64,000 nt of DNA from Thermococcus sp. 21S7 (GTDB taxonomy: Archaea > Methanobacteriota_B > Thermococci > Thermococcales > Thermococcaceae). The notes below the pieces were generated by a model. It was not told the DNA's origin and searched no databases. It worked only from the letters and a program-made list of their open reading frames with translations. The stretch is taken from positions 1 through 64,000 of the forward strand of contig NZ_SNUT01000002.1 in NCBI RefSeq assembly GCF_012027615.1. Direction: 5' to 3'. The position numbers and the translations under genes were made by a program. This document shows, piece after piece, positions 27,976 to 38,753 of the stretch (position 1 is its first letter; each line of letters begins with the position of its first letter).

Positions 27976-28236
27976 ACACCCAACAGCACCGCACGGCTCT
28001 AAAACCCGGCTTACGTTCCTCCCCGGGCCCTCACCCGTGCGGGCATTTACCTATCATCGGGTTGGCTTTATAAACTTTACGCTTTGTTCCTTCGCCTTTA
28101 TGTCCTCCTCGGAGCGCTTTGAAGGTAAGAGCGCCCAACTGAGGGCCGACCTTGTGAACGTTGGTCAACCGTGGGATGCCAATTCATGGGATAAGGTTTA
28201 TAAGACTCTCCCCCAACCAACCGTGAGGCGAGACCG
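27976..28236. other. Gap between tRNA-Ala and the DUF357 gene
   Basis: No gene seen. It contains a TATA-like GCTTTATAAACTTTACGC (28067-28084) whose last 15 bases (TAAACTTTACGCTTT, 28071-28085) recur exactly at 771-785. A second TATA, GGTTTATAAGAC (28195-28206), suits the gene at 28237. A possible TATA for the tRNA pair lies near 27997-28006 on the minus strand. Confidence 0.4.
28195..28206 (+). promoter_or_regulatory. TATA box upstream of the DUF357 gene
   Basis: GGTTTATAAGAC lies about 37 bases before the GTG start at 28237, with a GAGGCGAG site between. Confidence 0.55.
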
Positions 28237-28524
28237 GTGGGACGGGAGATAACCGAAGAAAAGCTCCAGAGGTACTTTAAAATCACCGCTGAAGCGCTGG
28301 AGACCCTTGAAATAGCGGTTCATGAGAAGAGCCTTTTAAGAACCGTTGCGGAGGACTTCCTCACCATGGCGAGGAGCTATTTTGAGGATGCAAGGTACTA
28401 CTACGAGAAAGGCGACTACGTGACTGCCTTTGCCGCGCTCAACTACGCCCACGGTTTCATCGATGCCGGCGTAAGGCTCGGAGTCTTTAGGGGAGAGGAC
28501 GACAGACTGTTTGCCTTTGGCTGA
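28237..28524 (+). CDS. DUF357-family helical protein
   Basis: A 95-residue all-helical protein. The C-terminal half ([27 protein letters not shown]) is the typical DUF357 block, shown here across two helices. The start is a GTG at 28237 with GAGGCGAGACC upstream. Function is unknown; the family is archaeal. The DUF555 gene follows 10 bases later, a common archaeal pairing suggesting co-function. Confidence 0.85.
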   Translation: MGREITEEKLQRYFKITAEALETLEIAVHEKSLLRTVAEDFLTMARSYFEDARYYYEKGDYVTAFAALNYAHGFIDAGVRLGVFRGEDDRLFAFG

Positions 28525-28534
28525 GGTGGGAGCT

Positions 28535-28915
28535 ATGGGGGACTACGTGGTTGTTTTGGAGGCACCCATTATAGTGAGGGACGTCGAGACGAGCGAGGAC
28601 GCGATAAATGTGGCTGTGAGCAAGGTGGCTAAGGCCCTCAACAAGGAGAAGCTCGACTTCGTGCGCGTTGAAATCGGCTACTCCCAGTGTCCGGTATGCG
28701 GGGCCCACTTTGAGAGCGCCTTCGTCATAGGCTCCGTGGGCCTGGTTGGAATGTACCTGACGATTAAGGTATACAACGCTCAAACCATCGAGCACGCCGA
28801 AAGGATAGCCAAGGCCGTCATCGGCAAGGCCCTCAAGAAGGTTCCGCTCAAGGTCTATGAGATAAGGGAGCTCACCGAGGAGGAAGAGGGGAACGGTCTG
28901 GAGCTTGACGGCTGA
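28535..28915 (+). CDS. UPF0212/DUF555-family protein
   Basis: A 126-residue protein starting MGDYVVVLEAPI, with a zinc-like CPVCG pair near residue 54 and a glycine-rich hydrophobic stretch (FVIGSVGLVGMYL) that is probably a buried strand-turn rather than a true membrane span. ATG at 28535 follows GAGGTGGGAGCT, which rules out the upstream in-frame ATG. Archaea-specific family of unknown function, in an operon with the DUF357 gene. Confidence 0.88.
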   Translation: MGDYVVVLEAPIIVRDVETSEDAINVAVSKVAKALNKEKLDFVRVEIGYSQCPVCGAHFESAFVIGSVGLVGMYLTIKVYNAQTIEHAERIAKAVIGKALKKVPLKVYEIRELTEEEEGNGLELDG

Positions 28916-32434
<3,519 letters not shown>

Positions 32435-32569
32435 TCCACCACCCGTTGGAGTAAGGGGGTGGGCCTTTTTAAATTTTTTGAAGGGGCTGTTTCTTAGTTT
32501 GTAACATTTGAAGCGTTTGGGATTTTGTTTTGCGTAATTTTTAAAATAGTTTTGGAGTTTATGTTGTGG

Positions 32570-32672
32570 TGGGGGGCAGTCTCTGGTATGTGGGGTTGTT
32601 AAGCCCGAATGGGGAGTGCTCAACCCGAAGATGTGGGGTCTCCGTTCCCCCTGAAAGCCCTCCAATGAAAAT
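32570..32672 (+). ncRNA. Candidate structured non-coding RNA
   Basis: From about 32570 a nested fold is possible. The outer stem is GGGGG (32571-32575) with CCCCC (32647-32651). The inner stem is GGGTTG (32593-32598) with CAACCC (32621-32626), carrying a three-base bulge and an AGCCC/GGG core. A promoter-like TATA lies 25-30 bases upstream of the outer stem. The fold vaguely recalls archaeal H/ACA guides, but no clear ACA box follows. Strand is inferred from the TATA position. Confidence 0.35.
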
Positions 32673-32683
32673 GGGAGGAGGAA

Positions 32684-32731
32684 GGTTATCCGCTACGATT
32701 GGTTCACAAGTTCCAGAAGTAGCGGACAACC
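32684..32731. repeat. Long imperfect hairpin upstream of rps8e
   Basis: GGTT (32684-32687) pairs with AACC (32728-32731). TCCGCTAC (32689-32696) pairs with GTAGCGGA (32719-32726), with one A/C mismatch between them. The 22-base loop can form a further TGG/CCA pairing. It could be a terminator-like element, an operator or part of an RNA. Confidence 0.5.
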
Positions 32732-32744
32732 AGAACGGCTAGAA

Positions 32745-32756
32745 AAGCTTATAAAC
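32745..32756 (+). promoter_or_regulatory. TATA box of rps8e
   Basis: AAGCTTATAAAC lies about 58 bases before the rps8e ATG. A leader of about 30 bases with GAGGTGAG follows. Confidence 0.6.
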
Positions 32757-32808
32757 GAACCCCCCAAAGTGGCGATAGGTTGAGTATTAAGCTCATGAGG
32801 TGAGATAA

Positions 32809-33201
32809 ATGGCTATATGGCAGGGAAGGTCACTCAAAAAGCCTTCAGGCGGAAGGATTATCCTCGCTAGAAAGAAGAGGAAGAGGGAGCTGGGAAGAGA
32901 GCCAGCTTTCACCAAGGTCGGTGAGGACAGGGAAAAGAAGAAGATAATCAGAACCTACGGTGGCAACAGGAAGGTTAGGCTCATCGAGGCCCTCTACGCC
33001 AACGTCTTCGAGAACGGCAAGGGCAAGAAGGTTAAGATAATCAGCGTCATTCAGAACCCGGCCAACAGGCAGTACGTCAGGAGGAACATCATCACCAAGG
33101 GCGCCATCATCGAGACCGAGGCAGGCAAGGCCATCGTCACCAGCAGGCCCGGTCAGGACGGCGTCGTCAACGCCGTTCTCATCAAGGAAGAGAGCGCCTG
33201 A
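32809..33201 (+). CDS. rps8e: Ribosomal protein S8e
   Basis: A 130-residue archaeal/eukaryotic small-subunit protein. It begins [15 protein letters not shown] and has [11 protein letters not shown] and the late [18 protein letters not shown] block. Length is normal for archaea. It is transcribed alone from its own promoter. The 3' side runs into the first of the two 72-base direct repeats. Confidence 0.96.
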   Translation: MAIWQGRSLKKPSGGRIILARKKRKRELGREPAFTKVGEDREKKKIIRTYGGNRKVRLIEALYANVFENGKGKKVKIISVIQNPANRQYVRRNIITKGAIIETEAGKAIVTSRPGQDGVVNAVLIKEESA

Positions 33202-33223
33202 ACTCTTTTCTCCTTTTAAATGC

Positions 33224-33295
33224 TATCGTTAAGTACCGTTAACCCTGAGAACTTTACGCTACCGTTAACTTTCATGGCTTTGCAGTGGTTAACGA
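33224..33295. repeat. 72-base direct repeat, copy 1
   Basis: This segment matches 34588-34659 at 66 of 72 positions by eye. It contains four GTTAA-centred motifs (ATCGTTAAG, ACCGTTAAC, ACCGTTAAC and an inverted GGTTAACG). It overlaps the stop codon of the AlbA_2-type gene (33289-33291). Confidence 0.85.
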
Positions 33296-34584
33296 CGAAC
33301 TATCTCGTACCTTCTCTGGGCGCCCCTTCCGATGGCCTTCACGAGGCCAAGGGCTTCGAGCTTTTCAAGCCTCTTTAACACGGCAGGCTTCGAGAGGCCA
33401 ACGTACTCTGCTATCTCCCCGCTTCTCCTAGGGACGGCGAGAAACTCAAGGATTTTCCTATCAGTATCATCCAGAAGCTCGCCGGTTTTCTTCTTGAAGA
33501 CCACTTCAAAGCGGTTTGCGCTGCTCTTGAACTCCACCTCCACGAGGCCGTGCTTCCTGCATTCCTCGCGGATTAACCTCAACCCATAGCCGTACTTCTC
33601 GATGTAGCCCGCATCGTACATGAGTCCACAAAGGTTGGGGTTCCTCGGCACGTGTTCGGGGTCTTCGAGGTCCACTCCCGGCATCAGGCCCCCCGGATTT
33701 CTTATTACAATCCTATCGGGATGAATGAAAATCCTGACGTCCGCGGGGATTGCGTAGTTTCTGTGGGCGAAGGCGTTTATGATAGCCTCCCTAACGGCCC
33801 TTGTGGGATACTCGGGCAGTTTGGTTCTCTTTGTCCCCACCACCACTTCTATCGTGCTGAACTGGGAAAGAAGCTCCGCGTACATCTCATCTATAACCTT
33901 CCATACCGGCCCGTGGAACTCCCTGCTCCATACGGGTCTCTCCCCGTCCATTTTGACGATTCTGCCCCCTGCGTGCGGTATGAACTCGTCGACATCGGTG
34001 AAAAACAGGACCCCCGCGTTCGTTAGCTTGTCCCCCTTAATCGCCTTTGAACTCCTCAGGTAGCGGCTCCAGTCTTCCCGCGGGATACGCCTGCCCCTTG
34101 CCTTCTCCACCGCCGAGAAAAACCACTCAACGTATTCTTCCTTCATCTTCGTGAGCTCGGCCGCTGGAAACTCGTCCCAGGTAACCGCCCCCAGCTCGGA
34201 GGAGAGCATGAGAATCTCCTGGATTGAAAGGGGCCTTATTCCAGAGCCTATCCTGATGTAGGCGACTCCGCCGATGGAGCAGAGGTTCCGGGACTTTGGA
34301 ACCTCTACGACAAGAACGTTTCTGCCACCAATCTCAAGCACGTGGGTTTTTACCTGCAGAGGCGGGGTGACGCTCTGAAGTGAGGAGGATATCGTTTCCC
34401 TGGCCTTTTTGATGTCACATCCCAAAACATTGCCCTCGTCGCTTACGCCTATCAGAATGTAGCCACCGTCGGCGTTGGCCATGGCGCATATCTCTCTGGC
34501 GATTTCAGGCGTTGCCCTGCGTTTGAACTCTATCCTCTCGTTCTCCCCCTGACGGATGAGTGCCAGAAGTTCGTTCACATCCAT
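33289..34584 (-). CDS. AlbA_2/Schlafen-type ATP-binding transcriptional regulator
   Basis: A 431-residue three-domain protein. Residues about 10-125 form an AlbA_2 (divergent AAA_4) domain (ERIEFKRR, ANADGGYILIGVSDEG, AYIRIGSG). Residues about 250-370 form an HATPase_c_4 domain (REAIINAFAHRNY, IRNPGGLMPG, YGLRLI). The C-terminal 60 residues are a winged helix (SGEIAEYVGLSKPAVLKRLEKL). Such proteins are usually DNA-binding regulators. It is exceptional in having a 72-base direct repeat on each side: one covers its promoter, the other its stop codon. The ATG at 34584 has no strong ribosome-binding site. Confidence 0.88.
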   Translation of the reverse strand: MDVNELLALIRQGENERIEFKRRATPEIAREICAMANADGGYILIGVSDEGNVLGCDIKKARETISSSLQSVTPPLQVKTHVLEIGGRNVLVVEVPKSRNLCSIGGVAYIRIGSGIRPLSIQEILMLSSELGAVTWDEFPAAELTKMKEEYVEWFFSAVEKARGRRIPREDWSRYLRSSKAIKGDKLTNAGVLFFTDVDEFIPHAGGRIVKMDGERPVWSREFHGPVWKVIDEMYAELLSQFSTIEVVVGTKRTKLPEYPTRAVREAIINAFAHRNYAIPADVRIFIHPDRIVIRNPGGLMPGVDLEDPEHVPRNPNLCGLMYDAGYIEKYGYGLRLIREECRKHGLVEVEFKSSANRFEVVFKKKTGELLDDTDRKILEFLAVPRRSGEIAEYVGLSKPAVLKRLEKLEALGLVKAIGRGAQRRYEIVRR

Positions 34585-34587
34585 GAT

Positions 34588-34659
34588 TATCGTTAAGTAC
34601 CGTTAACCCTAAAAACTTTACGCTATCGTTAACTTTTCTGGCTTTACAGTGGTTAACGA
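34588..34659. repeat. 72-base direct repeat, copy 2 (promoter side)
   Basis: Near-identical to 33224-33295. It covers the region directly upstream of the AlbA_2 gene start, including an A+T-rich AAAGTTTTTAGG (minus strand, about 34608-34619) that could be its TATA box. The GTTAA motifs therefore surround the promoter. Confidence 0.85.
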
Positions 34660-34677
34660 AGATAAAAGAAGCGCGGG

Positions 34678-35757
34678 TCAGAGCTCAAGCTCTTCCCGGT
34701 ACTTCCTAAGCTCCCGCTCCATTATCTTTCTTGCCTGCTCCTCGACCATCGGTTTGACCATCTCGATGACGCGTCTCTTCAGCTCATCCAGGCCTTCGCC
34801 GTTGAGTGCAGAGATTCTGAGGGGTTCGAGACCTTTAGCCCTGACGAACTCCTCTACCCTTCTAATCTTCTCCTCGTCGGCTATGTCCACCTTATTGAGG
34901 ACCACGATGAATGGGAACTCTCCGAATTCGCTGTAAATTTCCTCGAACAGGTGTGTCTGCTCCTCTATCGGATAGCCGCAGTACTCGCTGGGGTCGAAGA
35001 TGTAGACGATGACCTTTCCGAGGTGCTTGAGCGCCAGGATGGCCTGTCTCTCCACCTCGTTCCTCTCGCTCAGCGGCCTGTCAAGAAGACCTGGAGTGTC
35101 TATGACTTGGTACTTAAGGTAGTGCTCCTCGAACTGGCCGACGTTTATGCCCTTGGTGGTGAATGGATAGCTCGCGACCTCGGGCTTCGCATTCGTTAGG
35201 GCCCTCAGAAGGGTGCTCTTCCCAACGTTGGGGTGGCCGGCTATCACTACGGTTGGAAGCTCAAGGTCAACGACCGGCAAATCTTTCAGCACGTTCCTCG
35301 CCCGGTTGAGGTACTCAAGGTCGTCGGCGATGTCCCTGAGAACGTCCGCAACGCGGCCGTAGAAGGCCCTTCTGAGCCGGGCTATCTCATCTGGGTCCCT
35401 GGAGTAGCGTATCTTTTCAACGTACCTCTGTTCCAGGTTCCTTATCGTTTTTATCGCCCAGTTGACCCTCGCGAGGGAGCGGTGAAACTGGTCCCTGTCA
35501 ACGAGCGTGTCAACCAGTTCCCTGTAGAACGCCGGCAACTCCGAAACGCCCGGCGTTCTGTCCAGGAGCTTTCTGAGGTTGTCCCTCACCACGTTTGAGA
35601 CCGTTCTTACGCGGAGCTCCTCCCGCTGCCTCGCCTTTGCCCTTGGGCCGCCCTTGGGGGTGAATGCCGATGCGGCTTTCTCGGCCCTCCGGAAGGCCTT
35701 ATCGATGAGCTCGTCAGCGGTAAGCACGGTCGGCATTTTTTCGAACGGATTCTTCAT
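34678..35757 (-). CDS. NOG1-type GTP-binding protein
   Basis: A 359-residue Obg-HflX superfamily GTPase. An N-terminal helical domain of about 160 residues precedes the G domain, with G1 GHPNVGKST (about 174-182), G3 DTPG, G4 NKVD and G5 SALNGEG. The C-terminal helix is charged. The domain order matches archaeal homologues of the eukaryotic ribosome-assembly GTPase NOG1, so a role in 50S maturation is likely. The ATG at 35757 follows GGAGGGGTGGAGAG. Confidence 0.93.
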   Translation of the reverse strand: MKNPFEKMPTVLTADELIDKAFRRAEKAASAFTPKGGPRAKARQREELRVRTVSNVVRDNLRKLLDRTPGVSELPAFYRELVDTLVDRDQFHRSLARVNWAIKTIRNLEQRYVEKIRYSRDPDEIARLRRAFYGRVADVLRDIADDLEYLNRARNVLKDLPVVDLELPTVVIAGHPNVGKSTLLRALTNAKPEVASYPFTTKGINVGQFEEHYLKYQVIDTPGLLDRPLSERNEVERQAILALKHLGKVIVYIFDPSEYCGYPIEEQTHLFEEIYSEFGEFPFIVVLNKVDIADEEKIRRVEEFVRAKGLEPLRISALNGEGLDELKRRVIEMVKPMVEEQARKIMERELRKYREELEL

Positions 35758-35818
35758 CTCTCCACCCCTCCTTTTCTCTCGCGATGTTGGGCTTTTCGGC
35801 TGGGTATTTAAAGGTTCG

Positions 35819-36625
35819 CTAAAGCTCGATGGTCTTGCCCGCGTGGAGCGGCTCTATCCTCTCACCGAGCATGGCTTTCAGGTACGCGTATGAATCAATG
35901 CCGGTGCAGTGGCCGGCGTAGAGCCGTTCGGCCTCTATCCTCCCGGTAACTTCGTTGAGGATTTCCCTCTTGGCACCGTTGAGGTGTAAACCTCCTATCA
36001 GCGCTTTAACCGGCTTCCCGCTCACGTCTTCAGCGTGCCACGCTATGTTCAGAACCCCCGAGTGACCGCAGCCGGTGACGACGGCGGCACCATTGCCGAG
36101 GTCGATTATCAGCGCCATGTCGTCAGGAACGGAGTCCCTCTCCAGTTTTCCATCTTTTTCAACGTAGCCCACCGCCCTGTCCCACGTGCGCCTGGGTACC
36201 TCTCCCGAGCTCCAGAACCCCGGTGCGAACTCAAAGGGCTCCTTCCTGAGAACGAACTCCGCTCCCAGTTCTTCAAGTTCCTCCATGCCGAACGGGATGC
36301 TGATGTCCCTTCTTCTGGGTTTCAGGGCTATCCTTTTTCTGAAGATTTCAGGGTGTCCTATTACCTTCAGCGGCTTCGTTCTGGCTTCGAGGAGGGCCTT
36401 CATTCCCCCGGTGTGGTCGTAGTGTCCGTGGGTGATGAAGAGGAAGTCTATCCCGTCCACGTCGATTCCCAGCTCCCCCATGTTGTGCAGGAGCATGTCC
36501 CCATCCGTGCCGGTGTCAATGAGAACCCTGGTTCCTCCGCGCTCAACGAGCGCCGAAAAGCCGTGGGCGCCGAGGAGGCCTTTCCTAAACCCGGCGTGGT
36601 TTTCGTATATCACCGTCAGTTTCAT
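35819..36625 (-). CDS. MBL-fold enzyme, likely dihydropterin-RFAP synthase family (COG1237)
   Basis: A 268-residue metallo-beta-lactamase-fold protein with the THGHYDHTGG metal motif (about residues 64-73), further ligands in TGCGHSG and GGLHL, and AGHCTG near the C-terminus. This pattern is that of the archaeal family annotated as 7,8-dihydropterin-6-methyl-RFA-phosphate synthase in methanopterin synthesis. The assignment agrees with the DHPS-like and beta-RFAP synthase genes at 61-63 kb. ATG at 36625 follows GGGGTCGTG. Confidence 0.82.
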   Translation of the reverse strand: MKLTVIYENHAGFRKGLLGAHGFSALVERGGTRVLIDTGTDGDMLLHNMGELGIDVDGIDFLFITHGHYDHTGGMKALLEARTKPLKVIGHPEIFRKRIALKPRRRDISIPFGMEELEELGAEFVLRKEPFEFAPGFWSSGEVPRRTWDRAVGYVEKDGKLERDSVPDDMALIIDLGNGAAVVTGCGHSGVLNIAWHAEDVSGKPVKALIGGLHLNGAKREILNEVTGRIEAERLYAGHCTGIDSYAYLKAMLGERIEPLHAGKTIEL

Positions 36626-36681
36626 CACGACCCCTCGAAAAGTTTATGTTCCCGGGAATTAAAACCCTTGGTGTGGTTGCC

Positions 36682-37497
36682 ATGGTTAACATCGGTGAAT
36701 ACGTAACCCCCTTGGTTTCAGGCATCGTCGTTGCACTCTCGTCTTGGCTTTCCATCAGCCCGGAGGGATACTTCGTTTCAAACCTCCTTCGGGGCATTGA
36801 TCAGGCCTACGTGGACTACCTTGTGCCCGCTTACCTGGGGGTCACCTTCGCGGTTCTCTTCTACTTCAAGGAGGAGATAGCCCTCGGTTCTCAGAATGTC
36901 CTCCGGAAGAGCTTCGACCCGGACACCAGGTACCTCCTCTACGCCGCCATCTTCACGGTTCTCCTCGGTTACCCCATACTCGTCGAGGTCAGGGACGTAA
37001 TCGGCCCCCGAACCTCCGACATGGTGAACGCCGCGATTGGCGCCCTGATAATCCTCCTCGGTCTGCTTGCGGGTACGAAGTCAGGGGCACCGTTCAAGGG
37101 AGTGGAGAGCCGCATTCGGGAGGAAAAGGGTGAAGCAACTCTCCTCGATGCCATGCTCTCCGGCCTCTCGCAGGGGATTGCACTCCTCGGCGGCATCTCC
37201 AGGAGCGGACTGGTTCTCCTGGGTCTCCTGTGTACGGGCATAAACGTGAGGCGAGCCCTTGAGATGAGCTTTATCGTGGCCCCCGTATACTTCGTCATGA
37301 AGCTCGCGTTCCTCGGGGGCTGGGAGCCCGCACTCCCGGTTTCGTTGCTCTTCACGGCTTTCCTAGCTGCGTTCGTCGTCAGCATCGTAACGATGAAATC
37401 CCTCGTAAAGCTCTCGGAATCCGTCAGCCGGAGGGGTTTTCTGGTCGCATTTGGTTCAATCGCCGTCGCTGTTTACCTGCTGGGGGTGATACTGTGA
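36682..37497 (+). CDS. BacA/UppP-type polyprenyl-diphosphatase homologue
   Basis: A 271-residue polytopic membrane protein with about eight spans. The C-terminal signature GISRSG matches the PGxSRSG active-site loop of undecaprenyl-diphosphatase. The first motif, normally EFLPISSTGH, reads WLSISPEGYF here, so it is divergent. In archaea the likely substrate is a dolichol-type polyprenyl diphosphate used in glycosylation. ATG at 36682 follows GGTGTGGTTGCC. The next gene starts inside its stop codon, giving an operon with a sugar nucleotidylyltransferase. Confidence 0.82.
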   Translation: MVNIGEYVTPLVSGIVVALSSWLSISPEGYFVSNLLRGIDQAYVDYLVPAYLGVTFAVLFYFKEEIALGSQNVLRKSFDPDTRYLLYAAIFTVLLGYPILVEVRDVIGPRTSDMVNAAIGALIILLGLLAGTKSGAPFKGVESRIREEKGEATLLDAMLSGLSQGIALLGGISRSGLVLLGLLCTGINVRRALEMSFIVAPVYFVMKLAFLGGWEPALPVSLLFTAFLAAFVVSIVTMKSLVKLSESVSRRGFLVAFGSIAVAVYLLGVIL

Positions 37498-38753
37498 AGG
37501 CCGTCGTCCTTGCTGCTGGAAAGGGTGAGAGGTTGCGCCCGCTGACCGATGACAGGCCGAAGGTGATCCTTAAGGTCGCGAACAGGGCGATAATCGAGTA
37601 CGTGCTTGGGAACCTCGACCCCTTCGTGGACGAGTTCATCGTGGTGGTTCGCTACGAGAAGGAAAGGCTGATGAATGCCCTGGGAGACGAGTTCAACGGA
37701 AAGCCAATAACCTACGTCGAACAGCTCCCGGGGGACGGAACCGCCAAGGCCATCGAATCCGCGGGCGAGTTGATAGGGGACGAGGAGTTCATAGTTGCGA
37801 ACGGGGACATATACTTCGAGATAGATGGAGTGAAGGAACTCGTGAGTGCCTTCAGGAGGGAAAGGGCTGATGCGGCGCTGCTCGTCAAGGAGTTCGACGA
37901 TTTGAGCCATTTCGGCAAGATCGAGGTCAAGGGGAACCTGGTCACGGCCGTCAGGGAAAAGCCCGGCAGGGTTTCGGGCTACGCGAACCTTGGCGTCTAC
38001 ATCTTCAAACCCGACGTCTTCGAGTTCATCAAGAAAACCCCCCTCAGCGAGCGCGGGGAGTACGAGATAACCGACACCCTCAACCTGATGCTCGAAGCGG
38101 GGAGGAGGATAACCTACGCCGTCTATTCCGGCTACTGGAACGACGTTGGCAGACCCTGGAACATGCTGGAGCTGAACGAATACCTCCTCAAAAACAAGCT
38201 TAAACACAGCATCAGGGGCATCGTTGAGGAAGGCGCCACCCTGGTTCCTCCCGTTGAGATTGGCGAGGGCACGGTCGTCAGGAGCGGGGCCTACATAATC
38301 GGGCCGGTTAAGATAGGCAGGAACTCCCGCATCGGACCGAACTGCTTCATAAGGCCGTACACGAGCATAGGCGACAACTGCCACATAGGCAACGCCGTGG
38401 AGGTCAAAAACTCCATCATAATGGACAACTCCAATGCCCCGCACCTTAACTACGTCGGGGACTCGATAATCGGGGAGAACACCAACCTCGGCGCCGGTAC
38501 CATCACTGCAAATCTGAGGCACGACAAGGGCACTGTAAAAGTCGAGATAAAGGGTAAGCTTGAGGACTCCGGAAGGCGGAAGCTCGGGGCCATAATAGGC
38601 CACAACGTCAAGGTGGGAATAAACGTTAGCATCTACCCGGGCAGGAAGGTTGGGAGTAACGCTTTTGTAGGCCCCGGTGTAATAGTGGACCGAAACGTTC
38701 CGACGGGAAGTCTGGTCGTGGTGAAGCAGGAGAAAACGGTGATGATGAGATGA
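37494..38753 (+). CDS. Bifunctional sugar-1-phosphate nucleotidylyltransferase/acetyltransferase
   Basis: At 419 residues, the N-terminal Rossmann domain (AVVLAAGKGERLRPLT, GDGTAKAIE, VANGDIYF, NDVGRPWN) activates a sugar-1-phosphate with NTP. The C-terminal left-handed beta-helix of hexapeptide repeats (GEGTVVRSGAYIIGPVKIG, GENTNLGAGTITANLRHD; each given in part) resembles GlmU-like acetyltransferases. Archaeal relatives make UDP-GlcNAc or dTDP-glucose. GTG start overlaps the upstream stop by 4 bases and the downstream gene overlaps likewise, so three genes are coupled. Confidence 0.92.
   Translation: MKAVVLAAGKGERLRPLTDDRPKVILKVANRAIIEYVLGNLDPFVDEFIVVVRYEKERLMNALGDEFNGKPITYVEQLPGDGTAKAIESAGELIGDEEFIVANGDIYFEIDGVKELVSAFRRERADAALLVKEFDDLSHFGKIEVKGNLVTAVREKPGRVSGYANLGVYIFKPDVFEFIKKTPLSERGEYEITDTLNLMLEAGRRITYAVYSGYWNDVGRPWNMLELNEYLLKNKLKHSIRGIVEEGATLVPPVEIGEGTVVRSGAYIIGPVKIGRNSRIGPNCFIRPYTSIGDNCHIGNAVEVKNSIIMDNSNAPHLNYVGDSIIGENTNLGAGTITANLRHDKGTVKVEIKGKLEDSGRRKLGAIIGHNVKVGINVSIYPGRKVGSNAFVGPGVIVDRNVPTGSLVVVKQEKTVMMR

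Larger units (their letters stand above)
32466..32740. other. Non-coding gap with strong potential RNA structure upstream of rps8e
   Basis: About 275 bases without a gene. It begins A+T-rich with a TATA-like AATTTTTAAAATAG (32536-32549). A G+C-rich stretch (about 32570-32672) follows, containing GGGTTG/CAACCC and GGGGG/CCCCC stems. A separate long hairpin lies at 32684-32731. All of this is upstream of the rps8e TATA box, so it is not the rps8e leader. Confidence 0.5.

Noticed and set aside
27995-28060. AACCCGGCTTA in the tRNA-Ala gap, similar to a piece of RNase P RNA
   Set aside because: The remaining conserved parts of RNase P RNA are absent, and there is no room for a full gene.
28511-28534. 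Upstream ATG extension of the DUF555 gene
   Set aside because: The GAGGTGGGAGCT directly before 28535 is the ribosome-binding site, and the extension overlaps the previous gene.
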